This document shows positions 40,527 to 50,919 of a stretch of 64,000 nucleotides of DNA, piece after piece (position 1 is the stretch's first letter; each line of letters opens with the position of its first letter). Origin of the DNA: Spirochaetales bacterium (GTDB taxonomy: Bacteria; Spirochaetota; Spirochaetia; Treponematales; Treponemataceae); contig QKEL01000008.1 in NCBI GenBank assembly GCA_003252395.1, positions 604,024 through 668,023 on the forward strand, read 5' to 3'. The position numbers and the translations under genes were made by a program. The notes under the pieces were generated by a model. The model saw only the letters and a list, made by a program, of their open reading frames with translations, made no database searches and had not been told where the DNA came from.

Positions 40527-40720
40527 CTTTATACCCGAGAACGGGCGAAAGAAACTGTGAAATGGATTGTGCAATGACAATCCGGCACAGACGGACGCGA
40601 AAACCACATCATTATCACTTTGGCGTTTCCGGTATGTCATATCGGAACGCTTCACTACCTAAAGAACAGGCGTGAAAGATACAAGAACCCGTCATTTCTA
40701 TGACGTGCGAGGTATTACTA

Positions 40721-41965
40721 ATGCCTGACTTTTGCCTTTCCAAACGCTATGATTCTCCTTTCTGGTATGTTTCGTTCAAAAATCCCTACACCCAAGTCTA
40801 TGGAACAAAAAAAAGCACCGGAACCACCAACAAAGTTGAAGCGACCAAGATCGCCTACCAAATGCTTTTCGAAGAAAAGAAAACTGCATTTACCCACATT
40901 CTTGAAGCTCTCAAACAAACCGATCTGACGCCTTCACAAGCGGCAGACATAGTCGGCGTACTCGATTCAAAACACCTGATAACAACTATAATAACCAAAG
41001 AAGACGCAGGGGCCGAAAGCCTTTCCGGCTTTCTGACCCGATTCTGGAATTACGATGAATCGCCATACGTCAAAGAGAAGCTACATAAAAACCACAGTAT
41101 CCACCTGAAATACGTTAAATCGAACAGCAGCTGCGTCGATCTGTACTGGAAGCCATATTTCAAGGATACGCCAATTGCCAAACTGACGAAGAACGACCTG
41201 AACCAGTTCATGGAAAGCCTTGATGCAGCCTTAAGCGGCGCACGCAAGAACAATATAGTGAAAGTCGGTACGATCGCACTCAAATGGGCGTTCAACAATC
41301 ACCTAATCCCGAAAGACATTACCTCCGGTATTGTTTGGTTCAGCAAGGACGAACAGAAACGCTTCATCTTTACGCCGGAACAGGCCGCCGAGCTCTTCAG
41401 TCGACCATGGCCCCATGAAACATCAAAACTGGCGAACATGCTTGCGATGACCACCGGCTTGAGATCGGGCGAAATTATGGCATTGCGAAAACGGGATATC
41501 GGCGAAGATTGTCTGTATGTTCAGCATTCATGGAACCATGTCGACAAACAGAAAACCACAAAGAACAACGAAAACCGCACCGCATACGTCCTGTTCCCGG
41601 AGATTCTCGAAGGCCTCAAACGCCTTGCCGACAGTAATCCGTATAACGAAGGCCTGGACGGGTATGTATTCTGGGCATCCATCCCCGGCAAACCGCGGGA
41701 GAATCCTGCTTGGATCGCCGACCTCCGCACCGTCGCAAAGGAAATTGGATTTACAACAACAGAACAGATTTCCTTTCACGGTTGGCGGCACTTCTTTACC
41801 ACCTACATGTACAACGAACTGGACGAAAAAGTACTCCAAAAAGCAACCGGCCACAAAACCGTCGAAATGCTCCGCCACTACGCAAACCACGACCGCGACG
41901 CCGACGCTGCTGCCATTCAGGATGCAATAAAGAAAGTTTTTAAACCGATTATGTACGCGGGATAA
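40721..41965 (+). CDS. int: Tyrosine recombinase / integrase
   Basis: 414 residues from ATG 40721, chosen for GAGG 8 nt upstream; an ATG at 40700 has no site. A SAM-like N-terminal domain (~residues 95-180) precedes the catalytic domain: TTGLRSGEIMALR (Arg), HGWRHFFTTYM (HxxR), KATGHKTVEML (His) and LRHYANHD (Tyr nucleophile). It stands directly downstream of tRNA-Ile, the usual place for an integrase that uses the tRNA 3' end as attachment site. No second copy of the tRNA 3' end was seen before 64 kb, so the island probably extends beyond the window. CGCGGG/CCCGCG form a stem over its stop codon. Confidence 0.93.
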   Translation: MPDFCLSKRYDSPFWYVSFKNPYTQVYGTKKSTGTTNKVEATKIAYQMLFEEKKTAFTHILEALKQTDLTPSQAADIVGVLDSKHLITTIITKEDAGAESLSGFLTRFWNYDESPYVKEKLHKNHSIHLKYVKSNSSCVDLYWKPYFKDTPIAKLTKNDLNQFMESLDAALSGARKNNIVKVGTIALKWAFNNHLIPKDITSGIVWFSKDEQKRFIFTPEQAAELFSRPWPHETSKLANMLAMTTGLRSGEIMALRKRDIGEDCLYVQHSWNHVDKQKTTKNNENRTAYVLFPEILEGLKRLADSNPYNEGLDGYVFWASIPGKPRENPAWIADLRTVAKEIGFTTTEQISFHGWRHFFTTYMYNELDEKVLQKATGHKTVEMLRHYANHDRDADAAAIQDAIKKVFKPIMYAG

Positions 41966-42011
41966 GTACCCGCGAAAGAATTAACAGGGACGATTCTCGA
42001 TCTGCAACTAG

Positions 42012-42030
42012 TGTCCCATGAAGTGGGACA
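42012..42030. promoter_or_regulatory. Inverted repeat upstream of hsdM
   Basis: TGTCCCA and TGGGACA separated by 5 bp, about 90 bp before hsdM, in the region expected to hold its promoter. Candidate operator. Confidence 0.4.
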
Positions 42031-42117
42031 ACTTGGTGGTACAATTGTGTGATGCCCCAAGAAAACACAGACTGCAAAATTATGATAAAATGAGTTCAAA
42101 ATGACAGGAGAAAATAC

Positions 42118-43662
42118 ATGTCAAGCATACAACAAAGAGCCGAGCTTCAATCACAAATCTGGAAAATAGCCAATGATGTCCGCGGGTCGGTTGACGGCTG
42201 GGATTTTAAGCAATTCGTTTTAGGGACGCTTTTTTACCGCTTTATCAGCGAGAATTTTTCGGCACACTTTGAGACAGATGATGACACGGTCGTATATGCC
42301 GATCTTCCTGATTCTGTAATTACTCCCGACATTAAAGATGACGCCATAAAAACCAAGGGATACTTTATCTATCCCAGCCAGTTGTTTGTGAATGTTTCCA
42401 ATAACGCCAACGACAACCCGAATCTGAATACCGATTTGGCGGCAATCTTTCAGGCGATAGAGAGCTCCGCCAGCGGCTATCCGTCCGAACTGGATATCAA
42501 GGGCCTCTTCGCCGATTTCGACACCACCAGCAACCGCCTCGGAAACACGGTTAAGGATAAAAACACCCGGCTTGCGGCAGTCCTGAAAGGCGTTGCAGGA
42601 CTCAAGTTCGGAAACTTTCACGACAACCAGATAGACCTCTTTGGCGATGCCTATGAGTTCCTTATTTCCAACTACGCCGCAAATGCCGGTAAATCGGGCG
42701 GCGAGTTTTTTACCCCGCAGCACGTATCCAGGCTGATCGCGCAGCTTGCTATGCATAAACAAACGTCGGTCAACAAGATTTACGACCCCGCGTGCGGTTC
42801 AGGCTCCCTTCTCTTGCAGGCAAAGAAACACTTTGACGCGCACATCATCGAAGACGGTTTTTGGGGACAGGAGATTAACCACACCACCTACAACCTGGCC
42901 CGCATGAATATGTTTTTGCATAACGTCAACTACGACAAGTTCAATATGGCCCTGGGGAATACCCTTTTGGATCCCCATTTCATAAGTGATAAGCCCTTTG
43001 ACGCCATTGTCTCGAATCCTCCGTACTCGGTGAATTGGATTGGAAGCGATGACCCTACACTCATTAATGATGATCGTTTTGCGCCGGCAGGGGTATTGGC
43101 TCCCAAGTCGAAGGCAGACTTTGCTTTCGTCTTACATGCTTTGAGTTATCTTTCCGCCAAAGGACGCGCGGCGATCGTCTGCTTTCCCGGGATCTTTTAC
43201 CGGGGAGGGGCTGAACAAAAGATCCGGCAATACCTTATCGACAACAACTTCGTTGAGACCGTTATCTCCTTGGCACCGAACCTGTTTTACGGAACGACCA
43301 TTGCGGTTAACATTCTGGTGCTGTCACGGCACAAGACCGACAACAAGACACAGTTTATCGACGCGAGCGAGCTTTACAAGAAGGAGACGAACAACAACAT
43401 TCTTACCGATGAGCACATAGACAAGATCATGGAGGTATTCGACACCAAGGCGGATGTCGATCATTTCGCAAAGTGTATTGATAACGATGCAATCGCGAAA
43501 AACGATTACAATCTTTCGGTCGGCCCCCCCTATGTCGAAAGCAAAGATACCCGGGAAGTAATTGATATTACAAAACTCAATGCCGAGATCAAAACCACCG
43601 TGTCCAAGATAGACAAGCTCCGCACCGAGATTGACGCCATCATCGCGGAGATCGAAGGATGA
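42118..43662 (+). CDS. hsdM: Type I restriction-modification methyltransferase HsdM
   Basis: 514 residues. N-terminal helical domain (~1-150; [18 protein letters not shown]), then an N6-adenine methyltransferase core: [30 protein letters not shown] (SAM site) and SNPPYSVNW (NPPY catalytic motif). The C-terminal end is coiled coil ([20 protein letters not shown]). Methylates the site read by HsdS. AGGAG 8 nt before the start. First gene of an operon joined by ATGA overlaps to the next four. Confidence 0.95.
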   Translation: MSSIQQRAELQSQIWKIANDVRGSVDGWDFKQFVLGTLFYRFISENFSAHFETDDDTVVYADLPDSVITPDIKDDAIKTKGYFIYPSQLFVNVSNNANDNPNLNTDLAAIFQAIESSASGYPSELDIKGLFADFDTTSNRLGNTVKDKNTRLAAVLKGVAGLKFGNFHDNQIDLFGDAYEFLISNYAANAGKSGGEFFTPQHVSRLIAQLAMHKQTSVNKIYDPACGSGSLLLQAKKHFDAHIIEDGFWGQEINHTTYNLARMNMFLHNVNYDKFNMALGNTLLDPHFISDKPFDAIVSNPPYSVNWIGSDDPTLINDDRFAPAGVLAPKSKADFAFVLHALSYLSAKGRAAIVCFPGIFYRGGAEQKIRQYLIDNNFVETVISLAPNLFYGTTIAVNILVLSRHKTDNKTQFIDASELYKKETNNNILTDEHIDKIMEVFDTKADVDHFAKCIDNDAIAKNDYNLSVGPPYVESKDTREVIDITKLNAEIKTTVSKIDKLRTEIDAIIAEIEG

Positions 43663-44669
43663 GTAATGTTATCATTTACACTACCGAGGATGGTGCGGCT
43701 AAAATTGAACTGCGCTTGGAAAATGGTACTGTTTGGTTGTCTCAAGCAGAGATAGCTGAGTTGTTTCAAACCACTAAGCAAAATATCAGCAAACACATAC
43801 AGGCCATATTTGACGACCAGGAGTTAGACGAAACGGCAACTGTCAACCAACAGTTGATAGTTCAAAATGAAGGAGATCGTGAGGTTTCACGAGCTATTTC
43901 CTTTTATAATTTGGATGTCATATTAGCTGTAGGCTACCGGGTGCGGTCGGTGCGCGGCGTACAATTTAGGCGTTATGCCTCGACTGTTCTAAAGGAGTAC
44001 CTTGAAAAGGGGTTTGCGTTAAATGATGAGCGCTTAAAGAACCTCGGCGGAGGTAATTACTGGAAAGAATTACTCGACCGCATTCGGGATATTCGCTCCA
44101 GTGAAAAGGTTATGTACCGGCAGGTTCTGGAACTGTATGCTACAGCCGTCGATTATGACCCCAAGAGCGATGAGAGTCTTACATTTTTCAAAATGGTGCA
44201 AAACAAGTTGCATTTTGCCGCTCACGGCAAAACTGCCAGCGAGATTATTTATTTTCGCGTTGATAGCGATAAGCCTTTTGCAGGTCTTACTAGCTTTAAG
44301 GGCAGCAGGCCCACACAGGCCGAGGCGATGGTCGCCAAGAACTACCTGAGCGAGCAGGAATTGAAGGTCCTAAACAATATTGTGTCGGCTTATTTTGATT
44401 TTGCTGAATTAAACGCTATTGAAGAGCGCGAAATGCGCATGGCCGATTTTGTGCGGGAATTGGACCGCATTCTTTCATCGGCTGGGCGGAAATTGCTGGA
44501 AAACGCTGGTACTATTTCCCATACTCAGGCTGAGGCTAAAGCAAAGCTTGAGTATCAAAAGTACAAGGCCAAAACATTGGAGCAAGTGGAAAAAGAATAC
44601 CTGAAAGCAATCGGCTCCCTTGAGCACCAAGCAAAAGCCGAAAGCACCAAACAGCGGAGCAAGAAATGA
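43659..44669 (+). CDS. RhuM-family protein in the hsd operon
   Basis: 336 residues. RhuM core: [56 protein letters not shown] and [16 protein letters not shown], followed by a helical part and Lys-rich C-terminus. RhuM proteins were named in Salmonella SPI-3 and are common inside type I restriction loci; their biochemical role is unknown. ATGA overlaps with hsdM and hsdS at both ends show it is part of the system. Confidence 0.85.
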   Translation: MSNVIIYTTEDGAAKIELRLENGTVWLSQAEIAELFQTTKQNISKHIQAIFDDQELDETATVNQQLIVQNEGDREVSRAISFYNLDVILAVGYRVRSVRGVQFRRYASTVLKEYLEKGFALNDERLKNLGGGNYWKELLDRIRDIRSSEKVMYRQVLELYATAVDYDPKSDESLTFFKMVQNKLHFAAHGKTASEIIYFRVDSDKPFAGLTSFKGSRPTQAEAMVAKNYLSEQELKVLNNIVSAYFDFAELNAIEEREMRMADFVRELDRILSSAGRKLLENAGTISHTQAEAKAKLEYQKYKAKTLEQVEKEYLKAIGSLEHQAKAESTKQRSKK

Positions 44670-45940
44670 GCAGCGTGAACTTTTTAGAAAAACTGCTGGA
44701 TGGGGTGGAGGTGGAGTGGAAGGCACTGGGAGAAGTGGCAGAAATTTATGGTGGATTAACGGGTAAAAGTAAATCAGATTTTGATAATGGTAATGCTTAC
44801 TTTATCCCGTATAAAAACATATTTAATAATATTGAAATAAACTTTGATATGTTGGAATCTGTTAAGATTACAGATACAGAGAATCAGCATGAAATAAGAT
44901 ATGGTGATGTATTATTCACTGGCTCTTCAGAAACATCAGAAGAAGTAGGTATGTCATCTGTAGTTACCAAACAAGTAAATAGTAAGATTTATTTAAATAG
45001 CTTTTCATTCGGTTTACGATTTAAAGAGAATCTTCCTCTACTACCTGGATTTACGAAATACTTATTTAGAAGTCTTTTACTCAGAAAAGAAATATCCAAG
45101 ACTGCAAGTGGTGTAACCCGATATAATGTATCAAAAGCAAGATTCAATAAGATTGAAATCCCCATCCCCTGTCCTGATAATCCGAAAAGGTCGCTCGAAA
45201 TCCAGGCAGAGATTGTCCGTATTCTGGATACTTTTACCGAGCTTACAGCCGAGCTTACAGCCGAGCTTACAGCCGAGCTTACAGCCCGCAAAAAGCAGTA
45301 TAACTATTACCGGGATCAATTGCTCACCTTTGAAGAGGGGGAAGTGGAGTGGAAGCCGTTGGGGGAGGTGGCGGAGTTAATTACAAAAGGTACAACACCG
45401 AAAAAATATACTGAAACTGGTATAGCTTTTATCAAAACAGAGGCGTTCGAAGGCTCATATATTAATTTAAAAAAATTGTCCTATATCGATGAGGACACAC
45501 ATAGTAAAGAATTGAAAAGATCTATTCTAAAAAGTAATGATATTTTGGTAACAATTGCAGGTGCCACTATTGGCAAATGTGCGATTGTTCCCGAAGAAAT
45601 TCTACCAGCAAATACAAATCAGGCTTTGGCAATAATTAGATTGAAAGCAGATGTTATTGTGAAGTATATTTTTCATTTACTGAAATCAAATCTCATGACC
45701 AAGTACATTGAATTAAATTCAAAGGGTTCTGCTCAGCCAAACTTGAACCTTGAACAGTTAAATAATTTCTCAATTCCATATCCATCCTTGTCTGAACAAG
45801 CCCGTATCGTCTCAATTCTCGATAAGTTCGACGCGCTCACGTCATCCATCACCGAAGGGCTTCCCCGTGAGATTGAATTACGACAGAAGCAGTATGAGTA
45901 TTATCGGGATATGTTATTGAGCTTTCCGGGGAAGCCATGA
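44666..45940 (+). CDS. hsdS: Type I restriction specificity subunit HsdS
   Basis: 424 residues with two target-recognition domains. Each begins with a similar segment (VEWKALGEVAEIYGG at ~14, VEWKPLGEVAELITKG at ~227) and ends with a helical conserved region (QAEIVRILDTFTEL; EQARIVSILDKFDAL). Between the halves is the tandem TAEL repeat, which sets the distance between half-sites in EcoR124-type enzymes. The recognition domains are more AT-rich than hsdM and hsdR, as expected for domains exchanged by recombination. Confidence 0.93.
   Translation: MSSVNFLEKLLDGVEVEWKALGEVAEIYGGLTGKSKSDFDNGNAYFIPYKNIFNNIEINFDMLESVKITDTENQHEIRYGDVLFTGSSETSEEVGMSSVVTKQVNSKIYLNSFSFGLRFKENLPLLPGFTKYLFRSLLLRKEISKTASGVTRYNVSKARFNKIEIPIPCPDNPKRSLEIQAEIVRILDTFTELTAELTAELTAELTARKKQYNYYRDQLLTFEEGEVEWKPLGEVAELITKGTTPKKYTETGIAFIKTEAFEGSYINLKKLSYIDEDTHSKELKRSILKSNDILVTIAGATIGKCAIVPEEILPANTNQALAIIRLKADVIVKYIFHLLKSNLMTKYIELNSKGSAQPNLNLEQLNNFSIPYPSLSEQARIVSILDKFDALTSSITEGLPREIELRQKQYEYYRDMLLSFPGKP
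45239..45286 (+). repeat. Four 12-bp tandem repeats in hsdS (TAEL spacer)
   Basis: GAGCTTACAGCC occurs four times without change, encoding ELTA repeats in the helix joining the two recognition domains. In EcoR124I/II, two versus three TAEL copies shift the recognition-site spacer by one base. Confidence 0.95.
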
Positions 45941-46920
45941 GTATGACTGAAAACTCCATTGTTTTATTCAAAGATGGTGACGTTTCTCTTGATGTACCGA
46001 TTTCTCCGGAACGTGATACGGTATGGTTAAGCGCGAATCAAATGGCAATGCTGTTTGATAAAGATGACAAAACAATCAGAAAGCATATCAATAACGTATT
46101 CTCCGATGATGAATTGGATAAAGAAGTGGTTGTCGCAAATTTTGCGACAACCAGTCAGCACGGCGCCATCGCAGGAAAAATGCAAACCCGCATGACGCAG
46201 TTCTATAACCTCGACGTTATCATCTCGGTTGGCTATCGGGTCAAGTCAAAACGCGGTATCGCCTTTCGCCGCTGGGCGAATTCCGTCCTCAAGCAGTACC
46301 TGTTACAAGGCTATGCGGTCAATAAACAGCGTCTGAATCAGCTTAATCAGGTCATACGCATAATCTCCCGAAGCGACAATGCGGAGATCGTCGGCGTTTC
46401 GTCGGTTCTGGAGCGCTTTGTCCGAGGTTTGGACATCCTGGACCGTTACGACCATGAAAGCCTTCAGAAACCGCAAAATAAAGAAGCCAAAAAACCGGAT
46501 ACAAATGAAGGCTGGAAACTCACGTATGAGGAAGGACTTCGTATAATTAGTTCGCTAAAGTTTGGCGATACCAGCGAACTCTTTGGCAATGAAAAGGATA
46601 ATTCGTTCAAATCCGCCATCAACGCCATATATCAGTCCTTTGACGGTAAAGACCTGTATCCCGCCGATCTGGAAAAAGCCGCGCACCTGCTATACTTTCT
46701 GGTAAAAAACCATGCCTTTCACGACGGGAACAAACGAATAGCTGCGGCCCTCTTCGTCTATTTTCTGGATAAAAATGATCTGCTATATACGGAAAATGGA
46801 CACCCTGTTATCGATAACAATGCCCTCGCAGCGATGACGCTCATGATCGCCTTGAGCCGCCCGGAAGAAAAAGAAATGATGTGTCTTTTGGTCATGAACA
46901 TGCTGGTAGGTAACGCATGA
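45937..46920 (+). CDS. RhuM-Fic/DOC fusion protein
   Basis: 327 residues. The N-terminal RhuM-type domain (~1-175; VWLSANQMAMLFDKDDKTIR, FYNLDVIISVGYRVKS, GIAFRRWANSVLKQYL) is joined to a C-terminal DOC/Fic fold with HAFHDGNKRIAA (His259 to Arg267). The motif is HxFxxGNKR, closer to Doc (phosphotransferase) than to classical Fic AMPylases (HPFxxGNGR). It overlaps hsdS and the next gene by 4 bp each. Confidence 0.85.
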   Translation: MSMTENSIVLFKDGDVSLDVPISPERDTVWLSANQMAMLFDKDDKTIRKHINNVFSDDELDKEVVVANFATTSQHGAIAGKMQTRMTQFYNLDVIISVGYRVKSKRGIAFRRWANSVLKQYLLQGYAVNKQRLNQLNQVIRIISRSDNAEIVGVSSVLERFVRGLDILDRYDHESLQKPQNKEAKKPDTNEGWKLTYEEGLRIISSLKFGDTSELFGNEKDNSFKSAINAIYQSFDGKDLYPADLEKAAHLLYFLVKNHAFHDGNKRIAAALFVYFLDKNDLLYTENGHPVIDNNALAAMTLMIALSRPEEKEMMCLLVMNMLVGNA

Positions 46921-47795
46921 CGGAAAAAATATCGATCCGTTTTTTCGACGACCGGGAAGTTCGCGCGGTGTGGAACGATGCCGACTCCCGCTGGTGGTTC
47001 TCTGTGCTGGACATAGTCGGCGTATTGAACAATCAGGATAAGTACACCAAAAACCGAAACTACTGGAAATACCTGAAGGCAAAGCTGAAAAAAGACGGTA
47101 TTCAACTGGGTAGTGGCACTAACCAGTTGAAACTGACGGCACGCGATGGGAAGAAACGTCTTTCTGACGTCGTCGACTCGGACGGCGTCATCGCATTGGC
47201 GAAAAACCTTCCCAACACGAATGCGAACCGGTTTATAGAATGGTTTATATACAGCGAACAAACGATTGACGGCAAGAGCAAATCGAAAGCCTATGCCTTG
47301 TTTGAAAGTTCTTTTATCAACAGCATCGAGGTCGGTACGATTAAGGGCTTGCAGCAAATACACTCATACCTCTTTGGCGGACTATATGATTTTGCGGGTT
47401 TCATACGATCCAAAAACATCAGTAAAGGCGGATTCAAATTCGCCAATGCAGAGTTCCTGGCACAAACGCTTGCCGACATTGAACGAATGCCGGAAGATTC
47501 AATCGATCACATCATCGACAAGTATACCGAAATCAATATTGCCCATCCGTTCATGGAAGGGAACGGCAGAACCGCGAGAATCTGGCTCGATTTGATGCTC
47601 AAGAAAAACCATGCCCGTTGCGTCGACTGGAGCAAGATAAACAAAAACGACTACCTTGACGCAATGAGACTTAGTGTGGCGGACAATACCAGACTCAAGA
47701 GCCTGATTCACAACGCATTAACCGATAAGACAACAGACAGGGAAACCTTCATGAAAGGAATAGACTACTCGTATTATTACGAAGAGACAGAATAA
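46917..47795 (+). CDS. Fic-domain protein with Bro-N-like N-terminus
   Basis: 292 residues. The N-terminal ~95 residues ([50 protein letters not shown]) resemble a Bro-N/KilA-type module. The C-terminal Fic domain has the complete motif [12 protein letters not shown] (His210-Arg220) preceded by the flap region [14 protein letters not shown]. Expected to AMPylate a protein target. No separate antitoxin gene is seen. It is followed 13 bp later by hsdR, so expression is locked to the restriction system. Confidence 0.85.
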   Translation: MTEKISIRFFDDREVRAVWNDADSRWWFSVLDIVGVLNNQDKYTKNRNYWKYLKAKLKKDGIQLGSGTNQLKLTARDGKKRLSDVVDSDGVIALAKNLPNTNANRFIEWFIYSEQTIDGKSKSKAYALFESSFINSIEVGTIKGLQQIHSYLFGGLYDFAGFIRSKNISKGGFKFANAEFLAQTLADIERMPEDSIDHIIDKYTEINIAHPFMEGNGRTARIWLDLMLKKNHARCVDWSKINKNDYLDAMRLSVADNTRLKSLIHNALTDKTTDRETFMKGIDYSYYYEETE

Positions 47796-47808
47796 CAGGG
47801 AGCAAACA

Positions 47809-50800
47809 ATGAGTGATTACAAAACCATAGCAGAATCAAAAAACTTCATCGTTCTGGACAAGTACACCAAGGAAGATCAGGTATGTGACAAATATCAAAC
47901 CGAAGGCGATCTTGAGCGTGAGCTAATTCAGGACCTGCGAAATCAGGGATATGAGTATGTTCCTGATATCAAGAACACCGAAACAATGTTGGCCAATATC
48001 CGCGTACAGCTGCAAAGTATCAATAACATGACATTTTCTGATGTTGAATGGACTCGGTATGTGGAAACCTATCTTGATAGACCCAGCGATACGATAATAG
48101 ACAAAACCCGAAAAATTCACGACGACTACATTGAAGATTTTGTCTTCGACGACGGGCATATACAGAATATCTACCTTATGGATAAGAAAAACCTCGCCAG
48201 AAACAAAGTGCAGGTTATCAAACAGTTTGAACAAGTCGGAAGCCAGGTAAACCGCTACGATGTTACGATTCTGGTTAACGGCTTACCGTTAGTGCAGATA
48301 GAGCTGAAAAAACGCGGCGTTGCCATACGCGAAGCATTCAACCAGGTACATCGCTACAGCAAGGAGAGCTTTAACTCGGAACAGTCATTGTATAAGTATC
48401 TCCAGCTTTTTGTCATATCCAACGGGACCGATAGTCGCTACTTTGCCAATACGACCAAACGGGACAAAAACAGCTTTGACTTCACCATGAACTGGGCAAA
48501 GTCGGATAACAGCCTGATAAAAGACCTCAAAGATTTTACCGCCACCTTCTTTCAGAAGAAAACATTGTTGGAAGTCCTCCTCCGTTATTCGGTCTTTGAC
48601 GTCAACGACACCCTGCTCGTCATGCGCCCGTATCAAATTGCGGCAACAGAGCGACTGTACTGGAAAATCATCAGTTCGTATCAGGCCAAGAATTGGTCAA
48701 AACCCGAAGGCGGCGGGTATGTGTGGCATACGACCGGATCGGGTAAAACGCTCACCAGCTTCAAGGCGGCTCGACTTGCGACCGAACTCGATTTCATCGA
48801 AAAATTATTCTTCGTTGTCGACCGCAAGGATCTCGACTATCAGACCATGAAAGAATACCAGCGCTTCTCTCCTGATAGCGTCAATGGTTCAGATAACACC
48901 GCCGGACTCAAACGCAACATCGAAAAGGATGATAACAGGATCATCGTTACCACCATTCAAAAGCTCAACAACCTGATGAAGACCGAAGACAGCCTGCCGA
49001 TCTACCAAAAACAAGTTGTGTTTATCTTTGACGAATGCCACCGGTCGCAATTCGGCGAAGCACAAAAGAACCTGAAAAAGAAATTCAAATACTTTTATCA
49101 ATTCGGCTTTACCGGCACTCCCATATTCACGGAAAATGCCTTGGGTGCGGAAACCACGCAGTCCGTCTTTGGTACCGAATTGCATTCATACGTCATAACT
49201 GATGCGATACGCGACGAGAAGGTATTGAAATTCAAGGTTGACTATAATGATGTCCGCCCCCACTTCAAAGCACTAGAATCGGAACAGGACGAGCAAAAAC
49301 TCAATGCGTCCGAAACCAAACAGGCATTTTTACACCCCGAGCGCATTAAAGAAATAGCTCAATACATTCTGGACAAGTACAGGCAAAAGACGCATCGCCT
49401 TCTTGCCAACGGGACTGGCTTTAACGCCATGTTCGCCGTGAACAGCGTCGAAGCGGCAAAGATTTACTATGAGACCTTCCGCACGCTGCAAAAAGAACGC
49501 GAGAAACCGCTCAAAATCGCTACAATCTTTTCCTTCGCAGCAAACGAAGAACAAAACGCTATCGGCGAGATCCTTGACGAAGGATTGGAAGTAACAGCGA
49601 TGGACTCAAGCGCAAAAGAATTCTTGAACTCCGCTATTAATGACTATAACTCGCTGTTCCAGACCAATTTCAGTACCGAAAGCAATGGCTTTCAGAATTA
49701 CTACCGTGATCTTTCCTCACGCGTTAAGAAGCAGGAAATTGACTTGCTTATCGTCGTGGGAATGTTTCTCACCGGTTTTGACGCTCCTGGGCTGAACACG
49801 CTCTTTGTTGACAAGAACCTGCGCTATCATGGTCTTATTCAGGCGTATTCCCGGACCAATCGCATTTTCGATGCGACCAAGACCTTCGGAAATATCGTAA
49901 CATTCAGAAATCTTGAGCAGGCGACCATCGATGCCATTACCCTCTTCGGCGATAAAAACACGAAGAATGTGGTATTGGAAAAAAGCTATAAAGAGTATAT
50001 GGAAGGCTTTACCGATATCGCAACCGGAGAAGCTCGCCGTGGCTACATTGATGTGGTGAGCGAACTTCAGGCCCGATTCCCCAATCCCGATGAAATCGTA
50101 ACGGAAAAAGACAAAAAGGATTTCGCCAAACTCTTCGGCGAATACCTCCGGGTAGAAAATATACTACAAAATTACGATGAGTTCACAGGATTACAGGCCT
50201 TGCAGCACCTTGATACGACCAATCCGCAAGCGGTTGAAAAGTTCAAGGCAACGTACTATTTAACAGACGAAGATATAGCCACAATGCAGGAAGTCAAGGT
50301 TCCTGCGGTTCGAACTATTCAGGATTATCGCTCGACCTATAACGACATACGCGATTGGATCCGAAGAGAAAAAAATGGAAAGGAGAAAGACGAATCAACG
50401 ATCGATTGGGCTGATGTCGTCTTCGAAGTCGATCTTTTAAAATCGCAGGAAATTAATCTCGATTACATTCTTGAATTGATTTTCGAGAACAACAAGAAAC
50501 GCAAAGATAAAGCATCCCTCGTCGAAGATGTCCGCAGGCTTATCAGGTCCAGTATCGGCAACCGTGCAAAGGAAAGCCTGCTTGTCGACTTCATCAACCA
50601 AACCAATCTGGATGAAATTCAGGATAAAGCCGCTATTATCGAGTCTTTCTTTGCCTATGCCCAAGCCGAACAGCAGCGTGAAGTCAACGAGCTGATAATC
50701 GCAGAAAAACTCAACGAAGAAGCCGCACGGAGATATATCACCGTTTCATTAAAGCGAGAATACGCCAGCGAAAACGGCACAGAGCTCAATGCAATTCTCC

Positions 50801-50907
50801 CGAAAATGAGCCCGTTGAATCCCCAGTACCTGAAAATCAAACATACCGTATTCCGAAAAATCGCGGACCTGGTAGAGAAGTTCAAGGGCGTTGGCGGGAG
50901 AGTGTAA
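47809..50907 (+). CDS. hsdR: Type I restriction endonuclease HsdR
   Basis: 1032 residues. The N-terminal nuclease domain has VQIELKKRG (the E-x-K of the PD-D/ExK site). Two RecA-like helicase domains contain [16 protein letters not shown] (motif I), [10 protein letters not shown] (DECH, motif II), FGFTGTPIF (motif III) and YSRTNRIFD (motif VI). The C-terminal helical part contacts the methylase. Uses ATP to translocate DNA and cut when a site is unmodified. Length fits EcoR124-type HsdR. Confidence 0.95.
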   Translation: MSDYKTIAESKNFIVLDKYTKEDQVCDKYQTEGDLERELIQDLRNQGYEYVPDIKNTETMLANIRVQLQSINNMTFSDVEWTRYVETYLDRPSDTIIDKTRKIHDDYIEDFVFDDGHIQNIYLMDKKNLARNKVQVIKQFEQVGSQVNRYDVTILVNGLPLVQIELKKRGVAIREAFNQVHRYSKESFNSEQSLYKYLQLFVISNGTDSRYFANTTKRDKNSFDFTMNWAKSDNSLIKDLKDFTATFFQKKTLLEVLLRYSVFDVNDTLLVMRPYQIAATERLYWKIISSYQAKNWSKPEGGGYVWHTTGSGKTLTSFKAARLATELDFIEKLFFVVDRKDLDYQTMKEYQRFSPDSVNGSDNTAGLKRNIEKDDNRIIVTTIQKLNNLMKTEDSLPIYQKQVVFIFDECHRSQFGEAQKNLKKKFKYFYQFGFTGTPIFTENALGAETTQSVFGTELHSYVITDAIRDEKVLKFKVDYNDVRPHFKALESEQDEQKLNASETKQAFLHPERIKEIAQYILDKYRQKTHRLLANGTGFNAMFAVNSVEAAKIYYETFRTLQKEREKPLKIATIFSFAANEEQNAIGEILDEGLEVTAMDSSAKEFLNSAINDYNSLFQTNFSTESNGFQNYYRDLSSRVKKQEIDLLIVVGMFLTGFDAPGLNTLFVDKNLRYHGLIQAYSRTNRIFDATKTFGNIVTFRNLEQATIDAITLFGDKNTKNVVLEKSYKEYMEGFTDIATGEARRGYIDVVSELQARFPNPDEIVTEKDKKDFAKLFGEYLRVENILQNYDEFTGLQALQHLDTTNPQAVEKFKATYYLTDEDIATMQEVKVPAVRTIQDYRSTYNDIRDWIRREKNGKEKDESTIDWADVVFEVDLLKSQEINLDYILELIFENNKKRKDKASLVEDVRRLIRSSIGNRAKESLLVDFINQTNLDEIQDKAAIIESFFAYAQAEQQREVNELIIAEKLNEEAARRYITVSLKREYASENGTELNAILPKMSPLNPQYLKIKHTVFRKIADLVEKFKGVGGRV

Positions 50908-50919
50908 GGAGAAATTACC

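Noticed and set aside
40419..40655. 78-codon minus-strand frame over the tRNA
   Set aside because: It is antisense to the tRNA and its terminator.
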